Shown here one piece after another: positions 17,138 to 25,210 of a stretch of DNA of 64,000 bases. The stretch covers positions 1 to 64,000 of the forward strand of contig CAVYJC010000002.1 in assembly GCA_963768715.1 (NCBI GenBank), read 5' to 3'. The position numbers and the translations under genes were made by a program. The DNA comes from DATKEJ01 sp963768715 (GTDB taxonomy: Bacteria; Bacteroidota; Rhodothermia; Rhodothermales; DATKEJ01). Within the stretch, counting starts at the first letter, position 1. Every line of letters begins with the position of its first letter. A model generated the notes under the pieces. The model saw nothing but the letters and a program-made list of their open reading frames with translations, ran no database searches and was not told the origin of the DNA.

Positions 17138-18496
17138 ATGGCGAAAACGCGCAAAGAGAAGACGGTTTTCTTTTGCCGCGAATGCGGATACGAAGCGCCT
17201 CGCTGGCTTGGGCAGTGTCCGGCCTGCCGCGAATGGAATACGCTCGTGGAGGAGCCTGCGGCCGATCGACCGGGCCCCTCAACAAAGTGGCGCGGCAACG
17301 GCGCCCCCAAAGCAAAGCGGCTGGTAGATGTGCAATCAGGTGATGCCCTCAGGATTCCGACGGGCGTCACGGAGATAGATCGCGTTCTCGGCGGCGGGAT
17401 CGTTCCTGGATCGGTCGTCTTGCTCGCCGGCGATCCGGGCATCGGAAAGAGTACGCTGATGACGGAGTTGGCGCGGTTCGTTCCTGATAGGACGCTCCTC
17501 TACGTGACGGGTGAAGAGTCGGACGCGCAGGTCAAGCTGCGGGCCGAACGGCTGGCTGTGCCGCTCGACAACCTGTATGTACTGGCTGCAGCTCACGTGG
17601 AGGATGTACTGTCGGCCGCAACTGAGATCGGTCCCGACTTCGTCGTGGTCGACTCCATCCAGACGCTCTATTCGGATGCGGGGTCCGGCTCACCCGGTTC
17701 GGTCGGGCAAGTCAGATCTTGCGCAGCCAGTCTCATTCAGTGGGCAAAGGAGACAGGTACGGCCACGTTCATTGTCGGCCACGTCACGAAGGACGGTCAA
17801 ATCGCGGGTCCTCGCGTGCTGGAACACATGGTGGATACGGTCCTCTATTTCGAAGGAGATCGACACCACGCCTACAGGGTCCTGCGGACCACGAAGAATC
17901 GTTTCGGCTCGACCCTGGAAATTGGCCTTTTCGAAATGGGCCAGAAGGGTCTCGTGCAGGTTTCGGATCCGAGCTCCGCCCTGCTCTCGCAGCGAAGCGG
18001 CCAGACCGGGTCTGCGATAGTCTGCCCCATCGAGGGAACGAGACCATTACTCGTTGAAATACAAGCCCTTGTATCCCAGGCGACCTATGGGACTCCGCAG
18101 CGTTCCGTGAACGGTATGGATGTGAAGCGAGCGCAGATGCTACTGGCCGTTCTGGAGAAACGGGCTGACATGCGCCTGGCCGTGCAGGACGTCTTCTTGA
18201 ACGTAGCGGGCGGTATTCGTCTCGACGAGCCATCCGTCGACCTCGGAGTCATCGTGGCGTTGGCATCGAGCCACACGGCGACCATGCTCCCTCAGGATAC
18301 CGTCTTCATAGGTGAAGTCGGCCTGGGAGGAGAAGTTCGTTCCGTGTCTCAGCTGCAGCGCCGGCTCAATGAGGCGTCGCGACTTGGGTTCAGGCACGCG
18401 ATCGTTCCGGCAAACCGGGTCGACGTCAAGGACGCGCCGGGGCTCGCCGTCCATCCCGTCGAAAGCATCGACAAGGCGCTGAGCCTGATCCTTTGA
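17138..18496 (+). CDS. radA: DNA repair protein RadA (Sms)
   Basis: RecA-like ATPase (452 aa) that drives branch migration of recombination intermediates as a DnaB-like helicase. It has an N-terminal C4 zinc finger (C13, C16, C27, C30), Walker A in GDPGIGKST (98-106), the RadA-specific KNRFGST motif, and a C-terminal Lon-protease-like domain without catalytic residues. Length and domain order are normal. It follows the YjbQ gene by 9 bp and precedes a methyltransferase by 3 bp. Confidence 0.96.
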   Translation: MAKTRKEKTVFFCRECGYEAPRWLGQCPACREWNTLVEEPAADRPGPSTKWRGNGAPKAKRLVDVQSGDALRIPTGVTEIDRVLGGGIVPGSVVLLAGDPGIGKSTLMTELARFVPDRTLLYVTGEESDAQVKLRAERLAVPLDNLYVLAAAHVEDVLSAATEIGPDFVVVDSIQTLYSDAGSGSPGSVGQVRSCAASLIQWAKETGTATFIVGHVTKDGQIAGPRVLEHMVDTVLYFEGDRHHAYRVLRTTKNRFGSTLEIGLFEMGQKGLVQVSDPSSALLSQRSGQTGSAIVCPIEGTRPLLVEIQALVSQATYGTPQRSVNGMDVKRAQMLLAVLEKRADMRLAVQDVFLNVAGGIRLDEPSVDLGVIVALASSHTATMLPQDTVFIGEVGLGGEVRSVSQLQRRLNEASRLGFRHAIVPANRVDVKDAPGLAVHPVESIDKALSLIL

Positions 18497-18499
18497 CCA

Positions 18500-19270
18500 A
18501 TGCGAACTGCATTTCCCTGGTTCAGAACGTTTCTGAAACTGCGTGGTCTCGGCATTCCACCCGAAGCGCGCGGGTTGTGGAACGAGATCGCTTCGGGCGA
18601 CTACCGTTCCGACGAGGTCGCGGCGATCGAAAACGTCGAAGACATCCGGCGACGTCTTCTGGCTGACCATCGGAAACTCGAAAGAACCGACTTCGGGGCG
18701 GGATCCCGCACCATGTCACAACCTTCAGAACCCGTCGAGGTCGGTGTCTTCGTTCGAAACACCGCCGTTTCGCCCCCCTGGGGTTGCTTTCTCTTTTCGC
18801 TGGCCCGTACTGTCCAAGCTCGCAGGATGCTCGAACTGGGTACGGGGGCGGGGCTCTCAGCCGCCTATCTCCAAGCTGCGCTCCATCTGAATGGTGGCGA
18901 ACGATTGGTCACGATCGAAGGTGATCCTCACCTCTGCACCCTGGCGCGTGAGACGCTCGCATCCCCCGGTTCAAGTTCGTGCCTGGTTGTCGAAGGCCAA
19001 TTTGCAGATTCTCTGCCGCTAGTGCTGACAGCTGACGCGCCCTTCGATTTCGTCTTCATCGACGGTCACCACGATGCGCCGGCGGTGGTGCGGTACATCG
19101 ACATGATCATCCCCCATCTTTCCCCTGACGCCACACTCGTTTTAGACGATGTGCAGCCGATTACCGGGGCGGTGCGACCTGCGTGGAATGAGTTATTGAA
19201 GAAGATTCCCCACGCCTGGAGCGTATATCTGCTCAGGATGGGTGTTTTCAGGCTGGCACAGACACAATAA
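18500..19270 (+). CDS. Class I SAM-dependent O-methyltransferase-like protein
   Basis: Predicted 256-aa cytosolic methyltransferase of the catechol-O-methyltransferase-like fold. SAM-binding motif I is MLELGTGAGLSAAYL, motif II follows at LVTIEGDP, and FDFVFIDGHHDAPAVVRYID is the post-core aspartate motif. The first 75 residues form an extra helical region. No substrate can be assigned. It starts 3 bp after radA and is the last gene of that run. Confidence 0.8.
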   Translation: MRTAFPWFRTFLKLRGLGIPPEARGLWNEIASGDYRSDEVAAIENVEDIRRRLLADHRKLERTDFGAGSRTMSQPSEPVEVGVFVRNTAVSPPWGCFLFSLARTVQARRMLELGTGAGLSAAYLQAALHLNGGERLVTIEGDPHLCTLARETLASPGSSSCLVVEGQFADSLPLVLTADAPFDFVFIDGHHDAPAVVRYIDMIIPHLSPDATLVLDDVQPITGAVRPAWNELLKKIPHAWSVYLLRMGVFRLAQTQ

Positions 19271-19348
19271 TCGTCGGGATACTCTCGTTATATCGCCAGT
19301 AACAACGTTCATGATTTGAACGATCTCGGCGCCTGCTGATCACTGCAG

Positions 19349-19960
19349 ATGTATCAAGAAGACGCAGAACTGGTTGCGGCCTTTATCGAGAACGCCAATG
19401 AAAAGGCGTTCCGGACGCTCGTGGAGCGCCACCAGGAACGGATATATGGATATCTGATGGGGATGGTTCGCGATGCGGACGTAGCCGATGACCTCTTCCA
19501 GGAAACGTTTGTGAAGGCGGTGCGGGCGATGCAGCAGCAGCGGGGATCGTACACAGCCCAGGGACGCTGGCTTCCATGGATCATGAGGATCGCACGAAAT
19601 ACGGCACTCGATCATCTGCGGAGCCGGAAGCGGGCTAGAGCAAGATTGGTGATGGAGAACGAAGAAGGATTTGAACTGGATCAGATTGTAGTCGATGGAA
19701 AACCGGATGCTTCGCAGCAGCTCGAAAGATCGGAGCAGGTCGCCTGGCTTTATGCCTGTATCGACAAGCTGCCCCCCGAACAACGGGAGGTGGTGCTGCT
19801 CCGACACGAGTCGGAATTGACCTTTCGAGAGATTGCCGAGCTGACCGACTGCTCCATCAATACGGCGTTGGGAAGAATGCGCTATGCGCTGCTGAACCTC
19901 CGTCGGATGCTGCAGGAAACTGACCTTAACGAACTGGGGCGTATTGAACTTGCCACGTGA
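19349..19960 (+). CDS. ECF-type RNA polymerase sigma factor
   Basis: A 203-aa sigma-70 family protein with sigma2 (YLMGMVRDADVADDLFQETFVKA, about 30-55; WLPWIMRIARNTALDHLR, about 72-90) and sigma4 (LPPEQREVVLLRHESELTFREIAELTDCSINTALGRM, about 140-178) regions only. It lacks region 3, as expected for ECF. The next gene, 4 bp downstream, encodes a membrane protein with a cytosolic helical N-terminus, fitting a sigma/anti-sigma pair. The preceding 78 bp is AT-richer and probably carries the promoter, but I could not define -35/-10 elements. Confidence 0.92.
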   Translation: MYQEDAELVAAFIENANEKAFRTLVERHQERIYGYLMGMVRDADVADDLFQETFVKAVRAMQQQRGSYTAQGRWLPWIMRIARNTALDHLRSRKRARARLVMENEEGFELDQIVVDGKPDASQQLERSEQVAWLYACIDKLPPEQREVVLLRHESELTFREIAELTDCSINTALGRMRYALLNLRRMLQETDLNELGRIELAT

Positions 19961-19964
19961 TACA

Positions 19965-20792
19965 ATGAATTCGCTGGAACTTGTTCGAAAACTTTATGAG
20001 GACGATGCCGACCTGGATGCCCTCCGGAAAGAACTCGATGAGGGGTCACGAGAGGAACTCCAGCATCTCATCGAAGCCCGGGACGCCCTTTCGGGATTGC
20101 CCCATCAGAGACCGTCGGCCGGCGTTATCGACGCGGTCGTCAGTAACGCCATGGAGAGCCGAGCAGAGCGGCGACCCGCTCTGACGCTCATCCTCGCTAA
20201 CCGGACACTGCAGCGACTGGCTGCAGCGGCCGTGGTCGTCGTTGCCGTCGGCGTGGGGTATCTCACGCTGACGAACGACGGACTGTTGCCGGTCGAGAAT
20301 AAGGAAACCGCTATGGTGGCCCCGGAATCACCCGCCGTTGCGGAGAGCTCGCAGTTCGCTGCGAAGGACGAAGAAGTTGCACAAAACGAACGCAGCGAGG
20401 CCGGCGCCGCCCAGGAGGCCGAACCGTTACAACGGAGCGCGCCTGCAATGGCAGCGAGACAGAAAGTCGTCGGTACTGTAACGACCGGAGAAGGCCTGGC
20501 AACGGCCTCCCGCGATGACGACATGATACTCGCCGACGCAGTGAGTGGCGCCGACGCAGGGAACAGCATCGATACTGTGGCCGACAAGGCACGTGCGGAC
20601 GGACGTGAATTGCTGAGTTGGGACGATGAAGGAGAGGCGCTCAATACCTTGTTCTGGCAAGTAAGAGCACTCGACGGAAGGAGTCCCGACGACAAATGGG
20701 AGGAAGCGGTCCCGCTCGAAGGCTCGTTCGAACGCCTCGAAAAGCAACAACCCGGGAGCAACCGCTGGCTTCAAACCGGAACGCAACGATGA
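19965..20792 (+). CDS. Probable membrane anti-sigma factor
   Basis: A 275-aa protein with a charged helical N-terminus (residues 1-75), one membrane span (about 83-103) and an exported acidic, Ala-rich linker, then a short C-terminal domain. Topology and position immediately after the ECF sigma gene indicate that the cytosolic part binds the sigma factor. No zinc-binding HxxxCxxC motif is visible, so it is not a classical ZAS anti-sigma. An upstream in-frame TTG (19944) overlaps the sigma gene; ATG 19965 is preferred. Its stop overlaps the start of the next gene (ATGA). The assignment is by context, not strong homology. Confidence 0.65.
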   Translation: MNSLELVRKLYEDDADLDALRKELDEGSREELQHLIEARDALSGLPHQRPSAGVIDAVVSNAMESRAERRPALTLILANRTLQRLAAAAVVVVAVGVGYLTLTNDGLLPVENKETAMVAPESPAVAESSQFAAKDEEVAQNERSEAGAAQEAEPLQRSAPAMAARQKVVGTVTTGEGLATASRDDDMILADAVSGADAGNSIDTVADKARADGRELLSWDDEGEALNTLFWQVRALDGRSPDDKWEEAVPLEGSFERLEKQQPGSNRWLQTGTQR

Positions 20793-21622
20793 TTTTCAAC
20801 CACAAGTACAGGATCAATAAGATGCGACATCTTCGATTTGTTGGTCCGGCGATCGTGGCAGGCTCGCTGGCTTTTGGGGTCTTTCCTGCCCAACTGATCG
20901 CGCAAAACGAATCGGGCCAGACTGTTCGGACGCTTGTGATAAAGAACGACCAGGTACTGATCGACGGCAAACAGGTCGACGCAAGTGAGCTTCCAAAATC
21001 ACTGCGGCTCGACAGCATTTCGGTCTCCTACAGCTTTATCGGAATCGACGACCCGGTCGTGAACCTCGAGAATCACTTTTTCGCGGTACGCCCCAACCGA
21101 CTGGAGTTGATCCCTGGCAACTACGCAACGAGCAAGACATGGATGGCGAACAAGAAATCCCCTGCGCAGGACCTGAGCGATGCACAGGGTTGGATCGTCG
21201 ATGCCGACAACGGGGAGTATTATTCCTTCCAGGGTGAACGACTCGAAGCCAACGAAGCCGTACCCAAACTTCTGACCGAGGCGAACAACCTCTACCTGAG
21301 CGGCCTCCAATACCGGAATCAGTCACTCTTTTCGCGCCTGTCTAAGGAGAGCGTGCTCGAAAACGAAGCGGCACACCTTGCCAACCTGGTGCGAGCGGCC
21401 AAGAGTGATACCGAGCGTGAAACGCAAAAGCAGCTCCTCGCGCAGAAGCTGAGCGAGATCTTCGAATTCAAGCAGGAGAATCGCCGGGCAGAGATCGCTC
21501 AGTTTGAGCGCGAGCTCGCCCGGCTGCGCGAACGCCTGGAGCGTCGTGACGTCCAGAAGGATGCACTCATAAACCATCGGCTCCAGTTACTCATTCAAGA
21601 CAAACAGCACGAAAAACCCTGA
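20789..21622 (+). CDS. Exported coiled-coil protein in the sigma-factor operon
   Basis: A 277-aa protein of unrecognised family. A signal peptide (hydrophobic core FVGPAIVAGSLAFGVFP, cleavage near AQLIAQ) is followed by a beta-rich central region and a strongly charged C-terminal coiled coil (about 200-277, ERELARLRERLERRDVQ-type heptads). It shares an ATGA overlap with the anti-sigma gene. An internal ATG at 20822 with AGGATC upstream is an alternative start. Its place after the anti-sigma gene suggests a periplasmic sensor or modulator of the signalling pathway; this is inference only. Confidence 0.7.
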   Translation: MIFNHKYRINKMRHLRFVGPAIVAGSLAFGVFPAQLIAQNESGQTVRTLVIKNDQVLIDGKQVDASELPKSLRLDSISVSYSFIGIDDPVVNLENHFFAVRPNRLELIPGNYATSKTWMANKKSPAQDLSDAQGWIVDADNGEYYSFQGERLEANEAVPKLLTEANNLYLSGLQYRNQSLFSRLSKESVLENEAAHLANLVRAAKSDTERETQKQLLAQKLSEIFEFKQENRRAEIAQFERELARLRERLERRDVQKDALINHRLQLLIQDKQHEKP

Positions 21623-21636
21623 CGAGGGGTACCGCC

Positions 21637-21840
21637 ATGATGGATTGGGCACGACTGCCGGCACTGGCTCCGCTCGCAGGAGCACTCGTGACGGCGCCCG
21701 TCTCGGCCCAGGATGACCACGAATGGTCGGACGACCATCCGCTCGTCGTGATCGATGAGCACACGCCCCGGACACTCAGCGCTTCGGGGCGTTTTCGTTT
21801 TCGCGCGTTCCAGAACCTGGCGGGCCCGTGGTCGTATTGA
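21637..21840 (+). CDS. Tiny exported protein (67 aa), unknown
   Basis: A good ribosome site (GAGGGG, 7 bases upstream) precedes two ATGs. The product has an N-terminal signal peptide (LPALAPLAGALVTAPVSAQ, predicted cleavage near residue 25) and an acidic mature part of about 42 residues ending AFQNLAGPWSY. It matches no family I know. It follows the coiled-coil gene by 14 bp and precedes the DUF1684 lipoprotein. The SD and signal peptide argue that it is translated. Confidence 0.5.
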   Translation: MMDWARLPALAPLAGALVTAPVSAQDDHEWSDDHPLVVIDEHTPRTLSASGRFRFRAFQNLAGPWSY

Positions 21841-21888
21841 AGGCGCGAGGACTTTCAACGACCCATCGGGATTCGGCACTTGATCAGA

Positions 21889-22503
21889 GTGATACAGCGA
21901 TTCACCGTTCTCTCCGTCATGCTCGCGTGGCTGGCGGCATGCAACAATGGCACGGCGCCGATCTCGTCCTATGAACAGGAGGTTCTGGCGGCGAGACTGA
22001 ACAAGGATGCCGGTTTCTTCGATCCGAATCGCACGATTCTGCGGCCGAAGGAGCTGGCCAAGTTTACGGGGCTTCGGTATTTCCCTGTCGACTCGACTTT
22101 CCGCTTTCACGCCCGCTTCGAACGGCTCGCTGATCCCCCGACCGTACTTATCGCGAAGCAGGCGTCCGGTCCGGTTCCCTATCACCACGTTGGGTACGTT
22201 TATATCCCCTTCGAGGGCAAGTCGTACAGACTGAGCGTCTATCGAAACATGGAAATGGACGAAGACCAGGCGTGGATTCCGTTTCACGACGCAACAAGCG
22301 GGACCGAGACGTACGGCGGGGGAAGGTATCTGGATATCGACATCCCGAAAGGAGACACCGCCCTGGTAGATTTCAACCTCGCCTACAATCCGTATTGCGT
22401 CTACAACGCGTACGACTTCAATTGCGCTATTCCACCGGCCGAAAATCGCCTGCCCTTTCCCGTCAGAGCCGGTGAGAAGAAGGCCCTGCTCCTCGACGAT
22501 TAG
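21889..22503 (+). CDS. DUF1684-family lipoprotein
   Basis: About 204-aa exported protein: a lipoprotein signal with lipobox LAAC at residue 18, then the DUF1684 domain with WIPFHDATSGTETYGGGRYLD and DFNLAYNPYCVYNAYDFNCAIPPAENRLP. The two sequence blocks and conserved cysteines near the C-terminus are typical of the family, whose function is unknown. The start is GTG 21889; an in-frame TTG at 21880 is possible. Confidence 0.82.
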   Translation: MIQRFTVLSVMLAWLAACNNGTAPISSYEQEVLAARLNKDAGFFDPNRTILRPKELAKFTGLRYFPVDSTFRFHARFERLADPPTVLIAKQASGPVPYHHVGYVYIPFEGKSYRLSVYRNMEMDEDQAWIPFHDATSGTETYGGGRYLDIDIPKGDTALVDFNLAYNPYCVYNAYDFNCAIPPAENRLPFPVRAGEKKALLLDD

Positions 22504-22566
22504 GGCCTGTTGACACTTCGCGGAATGACGTACATCGCATTTGGGATTCGTTGCTATATTTACGAC

Positions 22567-23781
22567 ATGAACTCAGCGAGGAGGCGTAATTACAAGGGTT
22601 TACTGGGGGTCGGACTTCTCGTCGCGACCTCATTCGCCCTGACTGCCCCCCGGGCGTCCGCAGAAGTGCCCGAAATCACCCGGATATCGTTTTCGACATC
22701 CACTGACGGAGAGGGGCAGATTGTGCGGCTCCACGCTACGAAGCGCGTCGGAGGGAGCGACCTCGAAGTCCGCCAGGAGACGCTCAACGCTGCGTTCGTC
22801 CTGATTCACGGTGTGCATCTTTCGCAAGAGGTCGTGCGCGATCGGGCTGCCGATCCCATTCGCTCTTATGCCCTCGCAGAGAAGGACAATCTGGTCAGGG
22901 TGGATCTGCAGTTCGATGGTTACCGTCCGGTGCGGGTCATTGCCTACCCGGATAGAGACTCAAACGACATCCTGATCTCGGTGCATTATGCCTCCGTTCC
23001 CGGCAGAGAGACCGCATTGAAGATGCCGGTGAAGTCCGTCTCAAACTCGACGCCGGAAACCGATGGTGAGCGATGGACCCTCGATTGCGTCGTCATAGAC
23101 GCCGGCCATGGCGGGCAGGACCTTGGCGCCGTTGCGAACGGAGTCAAGGAGAAGGACGTCAACCTTCAGGTCGCCAAACTTCTCGGGAGATACGTTGAGG
23201 ACAAACTCGGCCTTCGCGTCGTCTATACCCGAGACGCCGATCGATTCGTGCCGCTGAAGGAGCGCGGTCGCATCGCGAACGAGAAGTGCGGTAAACTGTT
23301 CATCTCGCTGCACGCCAACTCGGCACCCTCGAGAGTCGCCGAAGGGACTGAGATCTACTTCCTCGGTCTCCACAAGACAGAGGCGGCGCGCAACGTAATG
23401 GAGCGCGAAAACTCTGTCATCGGACTCGAAAGCGATCCCAGCCAATACGTCGATTTTCGCGACGATCAGTACATCCTCCAGACGCTGGCGCAGAGTACCT
23501 ATCTGCGTGAGAGTGAGACGCTCGCCAGCCTCGTCGACGCCCAGTTCGGCGACAGGGCAAAGCGCCCGGGGCGCGGCGTGAAACAGGCGGGCTTCCTGGT
23601 TCTGTGGGCGGCCTCGATGCCGGCGATTCTCGTCGAAATGGGTTTCATCTCCAACCGCAAGGAAGCGGCATTTCTCAAGAGTCCTGAAGGCCAGAATCTG
23701 ATTGCCGATTCGATCTACCACGCCATCGTTTCCTACAGGGACTTCTACCAGAAGGGATTCGCCCCGCTCACGGCGGAGTGA
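22567..23781 (+). CDS. N-acetylmuramoyl-L-alanine amidase (AmiC-type)
   Basis: Exported zinc amidase (404 aa) that cleaves the lactoyl-peptide bond of peptidoglycan during cell separation. A signal peptide (about 1-33) is followed by an AMIN-like beta domain (40-160) and the Amidase_3 catalytic domain. Zinc and catalytic motifs are VVIDAGHGGQDLGA, ISLHANSA and LVEMGFISN. The frame opens at 22510, but ATG 22567 directly precedes the signal peptide. It could be transcribed with the sigma-factor cluster or from its own promoter in the 63-bp gap. It converges with ridA. Confidence 0.93.
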   Translation: MNSARRRNYKGLLGVGLLVATSFALTAPRASAEVPEITRISFSTSTDGEGQIVRLHATKRVGGSDLEVRQETLNAAFVLIHGVHLSQEVVRDRAADPIRSYALAEKDNLVRVDLQFDGYRPVRVIAYPDRDSNDILISVHYASVPGRETALKMPVKSVSNSTPETDGERWTLDCVVIDAGHGGQDLGAVANGVKEKDVNLQVAKLLGRYVEDKLGLRVVYTRDADRFVPLKERGRIANEKCGKLFISLHANSAPSRVAEGTEIYFLGLHKTEAARNVMERENSVIGLESDPSQYVDFRDDQYILQTLAQSTYLRESETLASLVDAQFGDRAKRPGRGVKQAGFLVLWAASMPAILVEMGFISNRKEAAFLKSPEGQNLIADSIYHAIVSYRDFYQKGFAPLTAE

Positions 23782-23865
23782 AGCGGCGCCGAATGCCCTT
23801 GAGGCTCGCATTCCGTCTCCCCTTCCACGTCGTCTGTCAACAGGCTCAAGGCCCGGCGAAAGCGT

Positions 23866-24252
23866 TCAGGCCTCTGTGACGGCAATGCAGGATATTTCGA
23901 CGTCGACGCCGCGTGGCAAACCGGCGACCGCCACGGTGGCACGCGACGGAGGGTTCTCTTGGAAATATCGACCGTAAACGCCATTCATGAGCCCGAAGTG
24001 ATTCATGTCCGACAGGTAGACGGTACAGCTCACCACGTCGCGCATTTCGGCGCCGGCTGCCTCCAACACAGCTTTGAGATTCTCCATTACGCGCTCGGTC
24101 TGGCCGGCGACGTCGCCCGCTATCAAGTCGCCGGTTTCGGGATGTAGGGGAATCTGGCCCGAACAATAAATGGCATTCCCCACTCTGACCGCCTGGCTGT
24201 AGGGTCCGATCGCACCCGGCGCCTTCGCGGTTTTAATGATCTCTCTGCTCAT
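23866..24252 (-). CDS. ridA: RidA-family 2-iminobutanoate/2-iminopropanoate deaminase
   Basis: Cytosolic trimeric enzyme (128 aa) that removes reactive enamine/imine intermediates from PLP enzymes. It has the typical start IIKTAKAPGAIGPYSQAV, the catalytic arginine region SCTVYLSDM and the C-terminal PPSRATVAVAGLPRGVDVEISCIA. The reading frame extends 62 codons further upstream, but that part is antisense to the neighbouring SDR gene and is excluded. It is divergent from the SDR gene (55-bp gap). Confidence 0.94.
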   Translation of the reverse strand: MSREIIKTAKAPGAIGPYSQAVRVGNAIYCSGQIPLHPETGDLIAGDVAGQTERVMENLKAVLEAAGAEMRDVVSCTVYLSDMNHFGLMNGVYGRYFQENPPSRATVAVAGLPRGVDVEISCIAVTEA

Positions 24253-24307
24253 GAAAATGGGTTTTGTATTTTCTATGGACTTGCAAAATATAACCTGAGA
24301 GGGATTT

Positions 24308-25117
24308 GTGGATCTTGGACTCAAAGGAACGACAGCTTTCGTAGCCGGCGCCAGCGCCGGTCTTGGATATGCATCGGCCGCAGCCTTGGCAGCGGAGGGA
24401 TGTCGGCTTGCCATCTGCTCCAGAAGCCGCGAGCGCATCGACTTGGCCGCAAAGACACTGCAGGATGATTACGACGCGGACGTCTTGCCGCTCGTCTGCG
24501 ACGTGACGGATGAGCCTCAGATACAGTCGGCCATGGATACGATCGCCGACGCGTTCGACGGATCCCTCAATATCCTGGTGACAAACGCCCGTGGACCCCG
24601 TTCGGGACATGTCGGCGATTTCGACGCCGACGATTGGCGGGAGGCACTCAATCTCAATCTTGTAAGCACGATCAATCTGTGTCGCCACGCGCTTCCTCTG
24701 GTACGGAAGGCTGCCGGCAAAGAAGGCGGTCTCGGTCGAATCCTCATGATCACCTCCTTCGTGGCGAAGGAACCCTTGCCAAACCTCTATCTTTCGAACG
24801 TCTCTCGCGCCGGTGTTCAGGGTTTTGCCAAGAGTTTGTCGGAAGAACTGGGTCCGGAGGGCATTACGGTTAACACCCTGCTTCCAGGCTACACAACGAC
24901 GGAACGCCTGGTGGAACTGGCTGAGGCTGCAAAGAGCCAGACAGGGCGCTCCATCGATGAGATCTACGCAAGTTGGGCCGAAGCTACCGCACTGAAGCGA
25001 CTCGCCAGCCCCGACGAATTGGGAGCCGCTGTGGCGTTTCTGGCCGGCCGACGGGCCGGATACATGACCGGCCTGGCACTGCCCGTCGATGGCGGGCGAA
25101 TAAAGGCGCTGATGTAG
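24308..25117 (+). CDS. SDR-family oxidoreductase with unusual active site
   Basis: A 269-aa Rossmann-fold short-chain dehydrogenase/reductase. The nucleotide motif is GASAGLG (TGxxxGxG variant), and NARG replaces the usual NNAG. The catalytic Ser is S150, but at the spacing where Tyr and Lys normally sit (+13, +17) there are S163 and R167. A Tyr occurs two residues earlier (Y161). A subgroup of FabG-like SDRs with an LSNxxR segment shares this. The Asp/CDV motif at 65-67 and the C-terminal GYMTGLALPVDGG are normal. Start is GTG. Substrate unknown. Confidence 0.88.
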   Translation: MDLGLKGTTAFVAGASAGLGYASAAALAAEGCRLAICSRSRERIDLAAKTLQDDYDADVLPLVCDVTDEPQIQSAMDTIADAFDGSLNILVTNARGPRSGHVGDFDADDWREALNLNLVSTINLCRHALPLVRKAAGKEGGLGRILMITSFVAKEPLPNLYLSNVSRAGVQGFAKSLSEELGPEGITVNTLLPGYTTTERLVELAEAAKSQTGRSIDEIYASWAEATALKRLASPDELGAAVAFLAGRRAGYMTGLALPVDGGRIKALM

Positions 25118-25210
25118 ACCTCGCCCCCTCGGCTCGCGTACCGCGTGGAACGGCAAGCCACCGTTACGGTTTAATGCCGCCCCGATCGATATTCACCTAC
25201 CACCAGTTCG

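Noticed and set aside
23790..23850. Terminator between the amidase and ridA genes from CCTTGAG/CTCAAGG
   Set aside because: The stem is only 7 bp with a loop of more than 40 bases and no T-run.
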